Positions 8,115 through 14,433 of a DNA stretch of 37,950 nt are shown here, one piece after another (position 1 is the first letter of the stretch; every line of letters starts with the position of its first letter). Where the stretch lies: NCBI GenBank assembly GCA_902590355.1, contig CACIWI010000008.1, forward strand, positions 1-37,950. The letters are read 5' to 3'. Position numbers and translations under genes: made by a program. The stretch is from an uncultured Prochlorococcus sp. Its GTDB lineage: Bacteria > Cyanobacteriota > Cyanobacteriia > PCC-6307 > Cyanobiaceae. Below the pieces are notes generated by a model, which was not told the DNA's origin, made no database searches, and was given only the letters and a program-made list of their open reading frames with translations.

Positions 8115-9167
8115 TTACTTAGGAGCAGATTTGCCATCATAGCGTTTTGCCCACTCTGCTAGTATTCTCTCCCTATTTACAGCAGCCCATTGTAAGTCAT
8201 TTTTTGCGAGCTGTTTCTCTGGATTAGAAGGGAAACCTTTAGGAAGCGGAACATCAGTTTCAACAGCTGTTATTGCAAAACTTTTTGCATATTCTCTTGA
8301 GACTTCAGGAGAAATTGCCCAATCAAGAAAAGTCTTAGCAGCAGGTTTTATTTTATCTTTTTTGATAAGGGCATTAGCTTCTACATCCCATCCAGAACCT
8401 TCCTTAGGAAAAACAGCCTCAATTGGTTGCCCCATATTTACCTGTTTTACAGCTCTGTAACCAAATGAAACCCCTATTGGATACTCTCCTTTACCTGCAG
8501 CCTTACAAGGCTTAGATCCAGAATGCATATACTGAGCAATATTTTCATGAAGTGCATCAAGGTAATTCCAACCATCCTCTTCAGAAGGTAAATTTTGTAA
8601 TCTTGAAGCTACTGACAAATAACCTGTTCCAGAGGAAGCAGGGTTAGACATAACTATGTGACCTTTGTATTCTGGTTTTGTTAAATCTGCCCAAGATTTA
8701 GGTATTGATAGCCCGTTTTTTTGAGCCTCAATTTTATTAACACAAAAAGCAGAAATCCAAGAATCAATTCCAACCCATGAAGGTTTTTTTGCAGGATCTC
8801 TAAAGCTTGGTTTAACATTCGAAAGGCCTTTTGGAGCATAACCTTGAATCAAACCTCTATCATTAGCTACTAATAAACTTGAAGCAGCTAAACCCCAAAC
8901 CACATCTGCCTGTGGGTTTTCAGCCTCAGCCAATAATTTCGCAGTAACTATACCTGTTGAGTCCCTAACAATATTAACTTCTATATTAGGGTAATCTCTC
9001 TCAAAGGATTTTAGATAATTTGGTATTTGGTCATCTTCTAGAGCAGTATAAACAGTAATTGAAGCCTTTTCAGAACCTTTTTTACCCCACCACCATGCAT
9101 TTGCTGAAGGTGCAAGTGCTGTTCCTATAACAGCTGCCCCCATTACAAAAGAAAATAACTTTTTCAT
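8115..9167 (-). CDS. Periplasmic substrate-binding protein, 2-aminoethylphosphonate/iron(III) family
   Basis: A 350-residue binding protein with a clear signal peptide (residues 1-24, cut after SANA) followed by an odd WWWGKKG start to the mature chain. The fold opens with [20 protein letters not shown] and continues with [13 protein letters not shown] and ADVVWG, features shared by iron-binding FbpA/IdiA and the 2-aminoethylphosphonate binders (TIGR03261). I see no clear C-terminal Tyr pair of the kind that binds ferric iron in FbpA/IdiA, and the downstream phosphonate enzymes support an aminophosphonate ligand. It is the first gene of the import operon and probably the most expressed. Confidence 0.85.
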   Translation of the reverse strand: MKKLFSFVMGAAVIGTALAPSANAWWWGKKGSEKASITVYTALEDDQIPNYLKSFERDYPNIEVNIVRDSTGIVTAKLLAEAENPQADVVWGLAASSLLVANDRGLIQGYAPKGLSNVKPSFRDPAKKPSWVGIDSWISAFCVNKIEAQKNGLSIPKSWADLTKPEYKGHIVMSNPASSGTGYLSVASRLQNLPSEEDGWNYLDALHENIAQYMHSGSKPCKAAGKGEYPIGVSFGYRAVKQVNMGQPIEAVFPKEGSGWDVEANALIKKDKIKPAAKTFLDWAISPEVSREYAKSFAITAVETDVPLPKGFPSNPEKQLAKNDLQWAAVNRERILAEWAKRYDGKSAPK

Positions 9168-9231
9168 TTAGTTTGTATTACTTATTACAATATGCAAAAT
9201 TGTATGATTTTTGTTTTAAAGAAAAATATAA

Positions 9232-9285
9232 ATTCTATATAAGGTTTGGTTAAGTAATTTCTAATCTTGTTAAATTTCATTTAAG
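9232..9285 (-). promoter_or_regulatory. Candidate promoter with possible PHO-box-like repeats
   Basis: Upstream of the binding-protein gene the - strand reads CTTAAATG, AAA, TTTAACAA (9285-9267): two 8-mers at the 11-bp spacing of cyanobacterial PHO boxes. A further CTTAACC lies at 9254-9248 and a -10-like TATAGAAT at 9239-9232, about 65 bp before the start codon. In DNA this AT-rich TTAA repeats arise easily by chance, and the third repeat is out of phase, so phosphate control is only a suggestion. Confidence 0.25.
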
Positions 9286-9380
9286 CAGTAAGCACAAATA
9301 GATTGATTAATAAAACTTTTTTCAGATTTAATTGCATATTTTTTAGTTTAAAAAAACCGTTTATATTTTTTGTTTATCTA

Positions 9381-9593
9381 TCAATAAGAAGGCCCGCTTA
9401 ATTTATCAAGTAATTCATATTTATCTCTTTTTTCATACCAATCATTTAAATCTTTTTCACTTATTGTTCTGAATAAAAATAACGATATCTTCTCCAGGTA
9501 ATCAGCAATATAAATTCTTGAAATTGGGTTTAGAGAAACATAAATTATGGTAATTAAAACTAATAAAAGTTCAACTAGGAGTATGCGTTTCAT
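9381..9593 (-). CDS. Small membrane-anchored protein, unknown function
   Basis: A 70-residue protein with a hydrophobic N-terminal segment (about residues 3-21) and a charged tail (SEKDLNDWYEKRDKYELL) probably outside the cytoplasmic membrane or held at its surface. No family is recognised. It starts 8 bp after the PDZ gene and is likely the last gene of that small operon. Its first codons (ATGAAACGC) match the recurrent start sequence seen at four other places in this cluster. Confidence 0.55.
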   Translation of the reverse strand: MKRILLVELLLVLITIIYVSLNPISRIYIADYLEKISLFLFRTISEKDLNDWYEKRDKYELLDKLSGPSY

Positions 9594-9601
9594 TCATAAA
9601 T

Positions 9602-10171
9602 TTAAATTGAAGTTCCTTTTTTGAGCTTTGACGAGGAATCATTTTCTGGAAAAATCTGTTTTATATTTTCTGGAAAGAAAAACTCTAATTGCCTCCTTAA
9701 ATCACCTTCATATAAATAGTCTTTTGTTGAGACTTTAAAAGTATCTCTTACTAATCGAACATTTATTTTTTCCTTTTTACCTGCCTCATTAATTCTTGAT
9801 AAAACTAATTTAATTGGCTTATCTTTTGGTCCTTTTATGAGAGAAACAGCTTCATTTATACCCATTCCTTTAGTTGATTTGCCATCTATTTTTATGATTA
9901 CATCATTTGGTTTAATGTCAGCTGAAGCAGCAGGTGAATCATTTATTACAGATTGAATAGTTAATTCAGCAGTGTCACTATTGAGAAAAAGCCTTATTCC
10001 AATCCCTGATATTTCCTTATCTTTTTTATGAGATAGTTTTTTATTAGTTTTCACACATCCTGCATAATCTCGTGCTTCTAAACATTTTTTATGTAATTCA
10101 TCAGATATTTCAGCATTAACAGCAGTAGCTAAAGGGAGAGTAGCTAGGAGTGGAAGTAGTAAGCGTTTCAT
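9602..10171 (-). CDS. Secreted stand-alone PDZ-domain protein
   Basis: A 189-residue exported protein. Residues 1-20 (MKRLLLPLLATLPLATAVNA) are a signal peptide of a type seen on many picocyanobacterial small proteins. A short Cys-containing block follows (KKCLEARDYAGCVKTN), then one PDZ domain at about residues 52-145, including SPAASADIKPNDVIIKIDGK. The PDZ sequence resembles that of carboxy-terminal processing proteases (CtpA), but no protease domain follows. It may bind exposed C-termini in the periplasm or lumen as an adaptor. Its ATG directly abuts the stop of the TM2 gene. The partner is unknown. Confidence 0.75.
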   Translation of the reverse strand: MKRLLLPLLATLPLATAVNAEISDELHKKCLEARDYAGCVKTNKKLSHKKDKEISGIGIRLFLNSDTAELTIQSVINDSPAASADIKPNDVIIKIDGKSTKGMGINEAVSLIKGPKDKPIKLVLSRINEAGKKEKINVRLVRDTFKVSTKDYLYEGDLRRQLEFFFPENIKQIFPENDSSSKLKKGTSI

Positions 10172-10399
10172 TCAATCTTCCGCATCTTCAAATTCTCTTA
10201 GCAAACGAAAAGTTTTGGAAATAAAAGGAAAGATCCAAACTAACAAACCTACTACTGTTATCAAAGCGACAAGAAAACCCAAAATTGCTAAGAATCCACC
10301 AGTTACATCTCCTTCGTAAAAGCGATCAAGTCCAATTGGAGCACCAACTCCTAAAAGGAAGAGTCTTGTTAAAGTTTGTTTTTCTTTTTTTCTCAACAT
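10172..10399 (-). CDS. TM2-domain small membrane protein
   Basis: A 75-residue protein that is nearly all a TM2 domain: an N-terminal hydrophobic segment ending in GAPIGLDRFYEGDVTGG, the family's G-x-x-G-x-x-RFY turn, then a second segment (GFLVALITVVGLLVWIFPF). TM2 proteins are small inner-membrane proteins without an agreed biochemical role. The usual His before Arg in GxHRFY is Asp here. It immediately precedes the PDZ gene, stop TGA touching ATG, so the two are almost certainly co-translated. Confidence 0.75.
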   Translation of the reverse strand: MLRKKEKQTLTRLFLLGVGAPIGLDRFYEGDVTGGFLAILGFLVALITVVGLLVWIFPFISKTFRLLREFEDAED

Positions 10400-10436
10400 A
10401 AATAATGTAAAAAGAGGATTTTATCCCTTCAATATA

Positions 10437-10451
10437 GATCGACTGTCAATC
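10437..10451. repeat. 15-bp direct repeat, copy 1 (flanks the DUF3303 gene)
   Basis: GATCGACTGTCAATC, matching the copy at 10859-10873 in 14 of 15 positions in the same orientation. Each copy is also an imperfect 7-1-7 inverted repeat. The two enclose the DUF3303 gene. They could be footprints of a short-homology insertion, or paired regulatory or termination elements. Confidence 0.5.
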
Positions 10452-10458
10452 AATTAAA

Positions 10459-10779
10459 TTATCCCATCGCAGCAACAGCATCCGCAACCTGCTTATTTCT
10501 TTGAATGACTTCTTCATCATTTAAAACAGCAGTGATATTCCATTCGAGGCCAAATTTTGCTCTCCACACTCCGAAATGTTCAGATATTGCCAAGTGATTA
10601 TCAGCTTTGAAAGTCACAAAAACTTCTCCGGTTTCAGGAGCATGAAGTCTACTTATCAATTCAAATCCTTCAAAGTTATCCATTGGTGCACCGGAAGCAA
10701 TATATTGCTCAAACATTTTGTAACCTTCAGCTTGAGAAATTCCATCAGGAATTAATCCATGAACGTGATAGTAAGCCAT
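10459..10779 (-). CDS. DUF3303-like protein
   Basis: A small soluble protein, probably a ferredoxin-like alpha/beta fold of the DUF3303 type, with the pattern GYKMFEQYIASGAPMDNFEGFELISRLHAP followed by GEVFVTFKADN. No function is established for the family. I prefer the ATG at 10779 (106 residues) to the TTG at 10806: the extra nine residues would be an unsupported hydrophobic tail and neither site has a Shine-Dalgarno. Its codons (GCAGCAACAGCATCCGCAACC at the end, on the + strand) are slightly GC-richer than its neighbours. The gene is bracketed by 15-bp direct repeats. Confidence 0.7.
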   Translation of the reverse strand: MAYYHVHGLIPDGISQAEGYKMFEQYIASGAPMDNFEGFELISRLHAPETGEVFVTFKADNHLAISEHFGVWRAKFGLEWNITAVLNDEEVIQRNKQVADAVAAMG

Positions 10780-10821
10780 AACTAAAATTGGATAATATAA
10801 TTTCAATCTAAAAACGATAAT

Positions 10822-10908
10822 TTAAAAAGCATTTAATTTATCTTTAAATTTAGATTTTGATCGACTTTCAATCCTATTTAATTTAGCTGCCAGTAGTAAG
10901 CGTTTCAT
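10822..10908 (-). pseudogene. Truncated signal-peptide gene start (28 codons)
   Basis: The - strand here opens with ATGAAACGCTTACTACTGGC, encoding MKRLLLAAKLNRIESRS and ending at a TAA after 28 codons. The first 17 bases equal the start of the PDZ gene, but the hydrophobic core is lost after MKRLLLAA. The ATG abuts the stop of the 170-residue gene, and the copy-2 direct repeat runs through it. It reads as the broken start of a secreted-protein gene, although a tiny real peptide cannot be excluded. Confidence 0.4.
10859..10873. repeat. 15-bp direct repeat, copy 2
   Basis: GATCGACTTTCAATC, one base different from copy 1 at 10437-10451 and 422 bp away. It lies inside the truncated 28-codon start sequence upstream of the DUF3303 gene. 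Both copies are followed on the + strand by a run ending TTAA(A)TT. Confidence 0.5.
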
Positions 10909-11421
10909 TTAAAAACTATATGTGACTTTATTGCATTTTTTCCTTCGATATATTTTCTGCATTTCTTTTTGTTCTGATAAAAAATCTTTTTTTGCTTGTT
11001 CATTAATTGGATCATATTTGGCTTTAAATTCTTCTTTGATAGCTTGAGCATTTTGTCTTCTTTCTTCTGCCATGAAATCAAAATCACCATCACTATAATT
11101 TCCACTTTTTAAGATAGTTTCAAACAAATAACATTCACTAGATAAATCAATATCAAATTCTTTTATTAAGAAATATTCATTACATAAGCTTTCTATTTCA
11201 TAAGGACTATCAAAAAGATCCTCCCATTTTGTTTCTATTGCATAAATTTTGGTAATTTTATCATTAGCAAATTCTTTGCTTTGTTTTGCAAATGATATTT
11301 TTTGCTGATAATCATTTTTTGATTTATTTATTGCAAATTTAAGGTCTTCGCATAATTTTGCTTTATCGTTTCCAAAACCAAATATAAGTGGGAAAACAAT
11401 AAATAAAGCTAAGCGTTTCAT
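10909..11421 (-). CDS. Predicted secreted protein, unknown function
   Basis: A 170-residue protein with a probable signal peptide (MKRLALFIVFPLIFGFG) and a strongly charged, mostly helical mature part rich in Lys, Glu and Phe. Three Cys in the mature region (LCEDL, LCNEY, ECYLF) and a fourth near the C-terminus (KKCNK) could form disulfides outside the cytoplasm. No family is recognised. Its start abuts the stop of the preceding 76-residue gene and carries the shared ATGAAACGCTTA opening. It probably belongs to the same small operon as the 67-, 54- and 76-residue genes. Confidence 0.6.
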   Translation of the reverse strand: MKRLALFIVFPLIFGFGNDKAKLCEDLKFAINKSKNDYQQKISFAKQSKEFANDKITKIYAIETKWEDLFDSPYEIESLCNEYFLIKEFDIDLSSECYLFETILKSGNYSDGDFDFMAEERRQNAQAIKEEFKAKYDPINEQAKKDFLSEQKEMQKIYRRKKCNKVTYSF

Positions 11422-11652
11422 TTAATCGTTGACTTTTTGGTCTAATAATTCTTTTAATTCCTTTGGTAAGTTTAAAAAAGAATCTCTTAAACTTTCATTC
11501 TTTTCTCCTATATGCAGTATCCACTCTCTAAATTCTTCTGCTATTGCATAACTGTCTTCATATCTTTCTAGATTATCCATAACAGAAATTCTATTAGTAG
11601 CCCAACAAGTTGCAATATCAATTCTTTTTTTTTGTTTAGTATTTACTGCCAA
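11422..11652 (-). CDS. Small protein of unknown function, start uncertain
   Basis: Up to 76 residues, soluble and acidic, with a helical core (DNLERYEDSYAIAEEFREWILHIGEK) and no recognised family. The longest form begins at a TTG at 11652 that overlaps the 54-residue gene by 10 bp, consistent with translational coupling. An ATG at codon 25 (MDNLERYED) is an equally reasonable start and would leave a 62-bp gap. The stop is followed at once by the ATG of the 170-residue gene. Confidence 0.55.
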   Translation of the reverse strand: MAVNTKQKKRIDIATCWATNRISVMDNLERYEDSYAIAEEFREWILHIGEKNESLRDSFLNLPKELKELLDQKVND

Positions 11653-11807
11653 AACTCATCTAATACATCAAACACTCTGTTGAGATAATCGTTTGCTCCT
11701 ATACATTCCCATTTTCCCTTTTCCCCAATCGCGCATTTGTAGTGAAGTTCTCTCTTGAGTTGCATTAGTTTGTTGGTCATAGCAACCTTGTCTAGTCTTC
11801 CGTTCAT
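11643..11807 (-). CDS. 54-residue conserved-looking small protein
   Basis: A compact ORF reading MNGRLDKVAMTNKLMQLKRE and ending VFDVLDEFWQ, with two Cys flanking a charged turn (YKCAIGEKGKWECIG). No family name can be given. Support is unusually good for its size: GGAGGAG ends 5 bases before the ATG, a near-ideal Shine-Dalgarno in a genome where most starts lack one, and the ATG overlaps the TGA of the upstream 67-residue gene (ATGA). The Cys pair could bind metal or form a disulfide. The gene is short enough to be missed by length-filtered annotation. Confidence 0.7.
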   Translation of the reverse strand: MNGRLDKVAMTNKLMQLKRELHYKCAIGEKGKWECIGANDYLNRVFDVLDEFWQ

Positions 11808-12007
11808 AGTAACTCCTCCGCTTTCTTCAATATTTGATTCTTTAAAAAAACAAGCGCGTCTAGTTTTTCTTCTTTTTCTTCATAATTTTCAAATTTCATT
11901 TCCGCAATTTCAACAATTGCTTTATCAACCTTTTTAAGCTGTTTCTTAATAACTCTCTTTTTAACCTGTTTTTTAATAATCCTTTTTGGAAATTTGGTTG
12001 ATTCCAT
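11804..12007 (-). CDS. Small Lys-rich helical protein, unknown function
   Basis: A 67-residue protein with a basic first half (repeated KRIIKKQVKKRVIKKQLKK) and an acidic second half (ENYEEKEEKLDALVFLKNQILKKAEELL), likely a helical or coiled-coil protein that might bind nucleic acid through its basic part. No family is recognised. Its TGA overlaps the ATG of the 54-residue gene by two bases, strong evidence for a real coupled pair. The low-complexity Lys/Glu composition is partly forced by AT-rich DNA, so homology by composition alone would be unsafe. Confidence 0.55.
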   Translation of the reverse strand: MESTKFPKRIIKKQVKKRVIKKQLKKVDKAIVEIAEMKFENYEEKEEKLDALVFLKNQILKKAEELL

Positions 12008-12024
12008 TGGAATTACCTTTTTCT

Positions 12025-12159
12025 TTATATTCTCTTTCTTTTCTTCAAAATGCGAGTCCCTAACTTTAAATTCTGATTAAAATCTCTAAATAATATCGTT
12101 AAGAATATAGTTTCTGCTTTTTTAATTTTATCAATAGATGTAAGTGGTAAGCTTTTCAT
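12025..12159 (-). CDS. Possible 44-residue ORF with the recurrent start
   Basis: The - strand opens with ATGAAAAGCTTACCACTTAC, a diverged form of the MKRLLL start found elsewhere in this cluster, and reads 44 codons (MKSLPLTSIDKIKKAE...) to a TAA. There is no hydrophobic signal core, so if the start came from a secreted gene the export function is gone. It may be a decayed gene or a small cytosolic protein ahead of the 67-residue gene. Confidence 0.25.
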   Translation of the reverse strand: MKSLPLTSIDKIKKAETIFLTILFRDFNQNLKLGTRILKKRKRI

Positions 12160-12166
12160 TTAGTCA

Positions 12167-12345
12167 TTAAAGTCTTAAATATGTTTTCTCATATTCAGAA
12201 TATTTTTCTTTAAGGAAATTAGTAAAATCTGATATGGTGTCTTTCAACTCAAGATACTCATTTACTTCAAAGATTTTTGAAGTGGAGTGTATATTTTCTT
12301 CTCTCTAAATTCTTTAAAACCCTTGCGGTAGTTAGGCTTTTGGGT
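12167..12345 (-). pseudogene. Probable frameshifted gene remnant next to tRNA-Thr
   Basis: Two adjoining open frames look protein-like but neither has a good start. One runs 12345-12262 (TQKPNYRKGFKEFREKK...), open from the tRNA edge to a TAA. The other runs 12304-12167 (REENIHSTSKIFEVNEYLEL then KDTISDFTNFLKEKYSEYEK). They join naturally around 12300 at FKEFRE / REEN by a one-frame shift in an AGAGAGAAGAAAA run. I infer a small gene broken by a frameshift and missing its 5' end at the tRNA gene. No family is recognised; the short length keeps confidence low. Confidence 0.35.
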
Positions 12346-12346
12346 A

Positions 12347-12418
<72 letters not shown>

Positions 12419-12428
12419 AATTTTAAAG

Positions 12429-12510
12429 TGGGCCGGGTTGGATTTGAACCAACGTAGGCAGAGCCAGCGGATTTACAGTCCGCCCCCTTTAACCACTCGG
12501 GCACCGACCC
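12429..12510 (-). tRNA. trnY: tRNA-Tyr(GTA)
   Basis: An 82-nt class II tRNA with a long variable arm. Acceptor GGGTCGG pairs with CCGGCCC, discriminator A. The anticodon arm GCGGA-CTGTAAA-TCCGC carries anticodon GTA, followed by the variable arm and T-arm GTTGGTTCAAATCCAAC. CCA is not encoded. Tyr-Thr pairs are common in bacteria. Its promoter must lie in the 95 bp shared with the divergent aroQ gene. Confidence 0.97.
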
Positions 12511-12611
12511 CCACTATTCGAACTTATCAGTTAATGGTCACTTTGTGTGAAAATGTTTTGGTTTTTTTGTTTCTTTCTAGATAGCATTTAATAGAAAAGA
12601 CTTTATTGAAA

Positions 12612-13052
12612 ATGAATATTTTATTGATAAATGGCCCAAATTTAAATTTATTGGGAACTAGAGAACCTGAAATATATGGTAATAAAACATTGAGTGATAT
12701 AGAACAAGATCTAACAAAAGTTGCCCAAGAAAAGAGTATTAATCTTGAATGTTTTCAAAGTAATCACGAAGGAGAAATAGTAGATAAGATTCAGGTTTCT
12801 GTAAAAAGTATACAGGGCATTCTTATAAATGCTGGAGCTTTTACTCATACCTCGATTTCTATTCGTGATGCTTTAATTGGATCAAAAATTCCGTTTGTAG
12901 AGTTACATATTTCAAATATTTTCAGTAGAGAAGATTTTCGTAAAGAATCTTTTCTTACAGATAAAGCTATAGGAATTATTAGTGGATTCGGCATATCAAG
13001 TTATTCCTTAGCTCTTGACGGAATTATTGGATATTTAAGTAGTAAAAATTAA
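12612..13052 (+). CDS. aroQ: 3-dehydroquinate dehydratase, type II
   Basis: A 146-residue enzyme of the shikimate pathway that converts 3-dehydroquinate to 3-dehydroshikimate in the cytosol. The opening [18 protein letters not shown] contains the catalytic Arg and Tyr; [25 protein letters not shown] and [16 protein letters not shown] (catalytic His and substrate contacts) complete the type II signature. Length matches the family. I take the ATG at 12612, two codons after an in-frame TTG. The next gene, miaE, starts on the base after the stop, so the two are co-transcribed. Confidence 0.96.
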   Translation: MNILLINGPNLNLLGTREPEIYGNKTLSDIEQDLTKVAQEKSINLECFQSNHEGEIVDKIQVSVKSIQGILINAGAFTHTSISIRDALIGSKIPFVELHISNIFSREDFRKESFLTDKAIGIISGFGISSYSLALDGIIGYLSSKN

Positions 13053-13661
13053 ATGCTAGTCGATTTTAAAAGACCCACTTCTCATATTAAATATTTATCG
13101 TCATTTACCTCAGATGAGTGGATCAAACTCGCATTATCTAATCCAATAGATATTCTTATTGACCATGCTCATTGTGAAAGAAAAGCAGCGGGAGTAGCTA
13201 TTCAATTGATGTTTAGATATCCATCAGAACCAAATCTGGCAGAAGTTCTAAGTCCAATAGCGAGAGAGGAATTAGAGCATTTTGAAAAAATACTTTACTT
13301 TTTAAAGGACCTTGGACATTCTCTTGAGTCCTTAAAACCACCTCCATATGGAGCTGAATTATCCAAGAATATAAGAAAGGAAGAGCCTAATAGAATGCTT
13401 GATAGTTTCTTAATAGCAGGACTTATTGAAGCTAGAAGTCATGAAAGATTAAGCTTGCTTGCGCTGAATTCTGAAGATAATTTGTTTAAATCCCTTTATG
13501 AGTCTCTGCTTGAGAGTGAGGCAAGACATTTTGGAGTTTACTGGAAACTAGCGCAAACTAAATTCTCTAAAAATCAAACTTTCAAAAGGTTAGAGGAATT
13601 GTCTGAAATTGAGTCATCAATACTAGCTGAAACTTTTGTATTGCCAAGGGTACATAGCTAA
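13053..13661 (+). CDS. miaE: tRNA 2-methylthio-N6-isopentenyladenosine-37 hydroxylase
   Basis: A 202-residue non-haem di-iron enzyme that hydroxylates the isopentenyl group of ms2i6A at tRNA position 37. The ferritin-like ligands are visible: the Glu/His pairs in DHAHCERKAAGVA, EELEHFEKIL, EARSHERLSLL and ESEARHFGVYW. Length matches bacterial MiaE. The ATG immediately follows aroQ. It needs MiaA and MiaB products, not encoded in this window. Confidence 0.95.
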   Translation: MLVDFKRPTSHIKYLSSFTSDEWIKLALSNPIDILIDHAHCERKAAGVAIQLMFRYPSEPNLAEVLSPIAREELEHFEKILYFLKDLGHSLESLKPPPYGAELSKNIRKEEPNRMLDSFLIAGLIEARSHERLSLLALNSEDNLFKSLYESLLESEARHFGVYWKLAQTKFSKNQTFKRLEELSEIESSILAETFVLPRVHS

Positions 13662-13677
13662 AGTTAATAAAATAAAA

Positions 13678-14433
13678 ATGATAATAAACAAGTTCTTAAG
13701 TTTACTTAATCGATATAAAACTGATTTACCAACATTCACAATCGTTGGTGTAGGCCCCGGAGATCCATCGCTTCTAACACTTGCTGCTGTGGATGCAATA
13801 AAAAAAGCGAAAGTTATAGTTTTTCCAATATCAGATGATAATAAAAAGAGTTTCGCTGCAGAAATAGTCAAGAAATACACCAAATTTAAAAAAAATATAC
13901 CTATCATCTTCCCCATGGCTAGGAAGGATTTTGATCCTGATGAAATATGGTCTAACGCAGTCGAACAAATTGTGAAATTTATAAAAAATGGAGAATCAGT
14001 TGTTTTACTTTGTCTTGGAGATACTTCATTATTTGCAAGTTCTTCTAATATTTTGAGGTTAATAAAAAATAATCATGCTGAAATTATTACCAAAACCATA
14101 CCTGGTATTTCCTCTATTTCGGCAGCAGCAGCTTTGAATGATTTTGATTTGGTAAAAAAAGGCGAGACCTTGATCATCAAAGAATGCCCTTCTATTGAAT
14201 CTGAATTCACAACCCTAATTAGGGAAAGTAAGGCAAATAAAACGGTATTGGCCATTATGAAAGTTGGAAAAAGATGGAATTTAGTCAGGAAAATTTTAAA
14301 AAAAGAGGATATCATCAATACATCATTAATAGCTTTAAGTGTTGGGATGCCCGATCAAATTATTAAATATGCATCCCAATATAAAGAGGAATTCATGCCT
14401 TATTTTTCTTTGATTTTGATAAGGTTCGATTAA
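13678..14433 (+). CDS. cobI: Precorrin-2 C20-methyltransferase
   Basis: A SAM-dependent methyltransferase of the corrin ring, acting on (cobalt-)precorrin-2 in cobalamin synthesis. TIVGVGPGDPSLLTLAAV is the conserved first SAM-binding loop, followed by VVLLCLGDTSLFASS (GDP-like motif) and TIPGISSISAAAA, all in the order of the tetrapyrrole methylase family. I chose the ATG at 13678 (251 residues) instead of a TTG at 13636 that lies inside miaE. The stop overlaps the next start as TAATG. This fits Prochlorococcus, which makes its own pseudocobalamin. Confidence 0.93.
   Translation: MIINKFLSLLNRYKTDLPTFTIVGVGPGDPSLLTLAAVDAIKKAKVIVFPISDDNKKSFAAEIVKKYTKFKKNIPIIFPMARKDFDPDEIWSNAVEQIVKFIKNGESVVLLCLGDTSLFASSSNILRLIKNNHAEIITKTIPGISSISAAAALNDFDLVKKGETLIIKECPSIESEFTTLIRESKANKTVLAIMKVGKRWNLVRKILKKEDIINTSLIALSVGMPDQIIKYASQYKEEFMPYFSLILIRFD

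Noticed and set aside
8115-9167. Reading the transporter as an iron(III) uptake system (FutA/IdiA-like)
   Set aside because: The families are related, but the co-operonic PhnX-like hydrolase and FAD oxidoreductase argue for aminophosphonate. Kept as the main alternative.
10905-11105. A 66-codon - strand frame inside the 170-residue secreted protein gene
   Set aside because: It lies wholly within a better-supported gene in another frame and has Lys-rich low-complexity sequence expected from AT-rich DNA.
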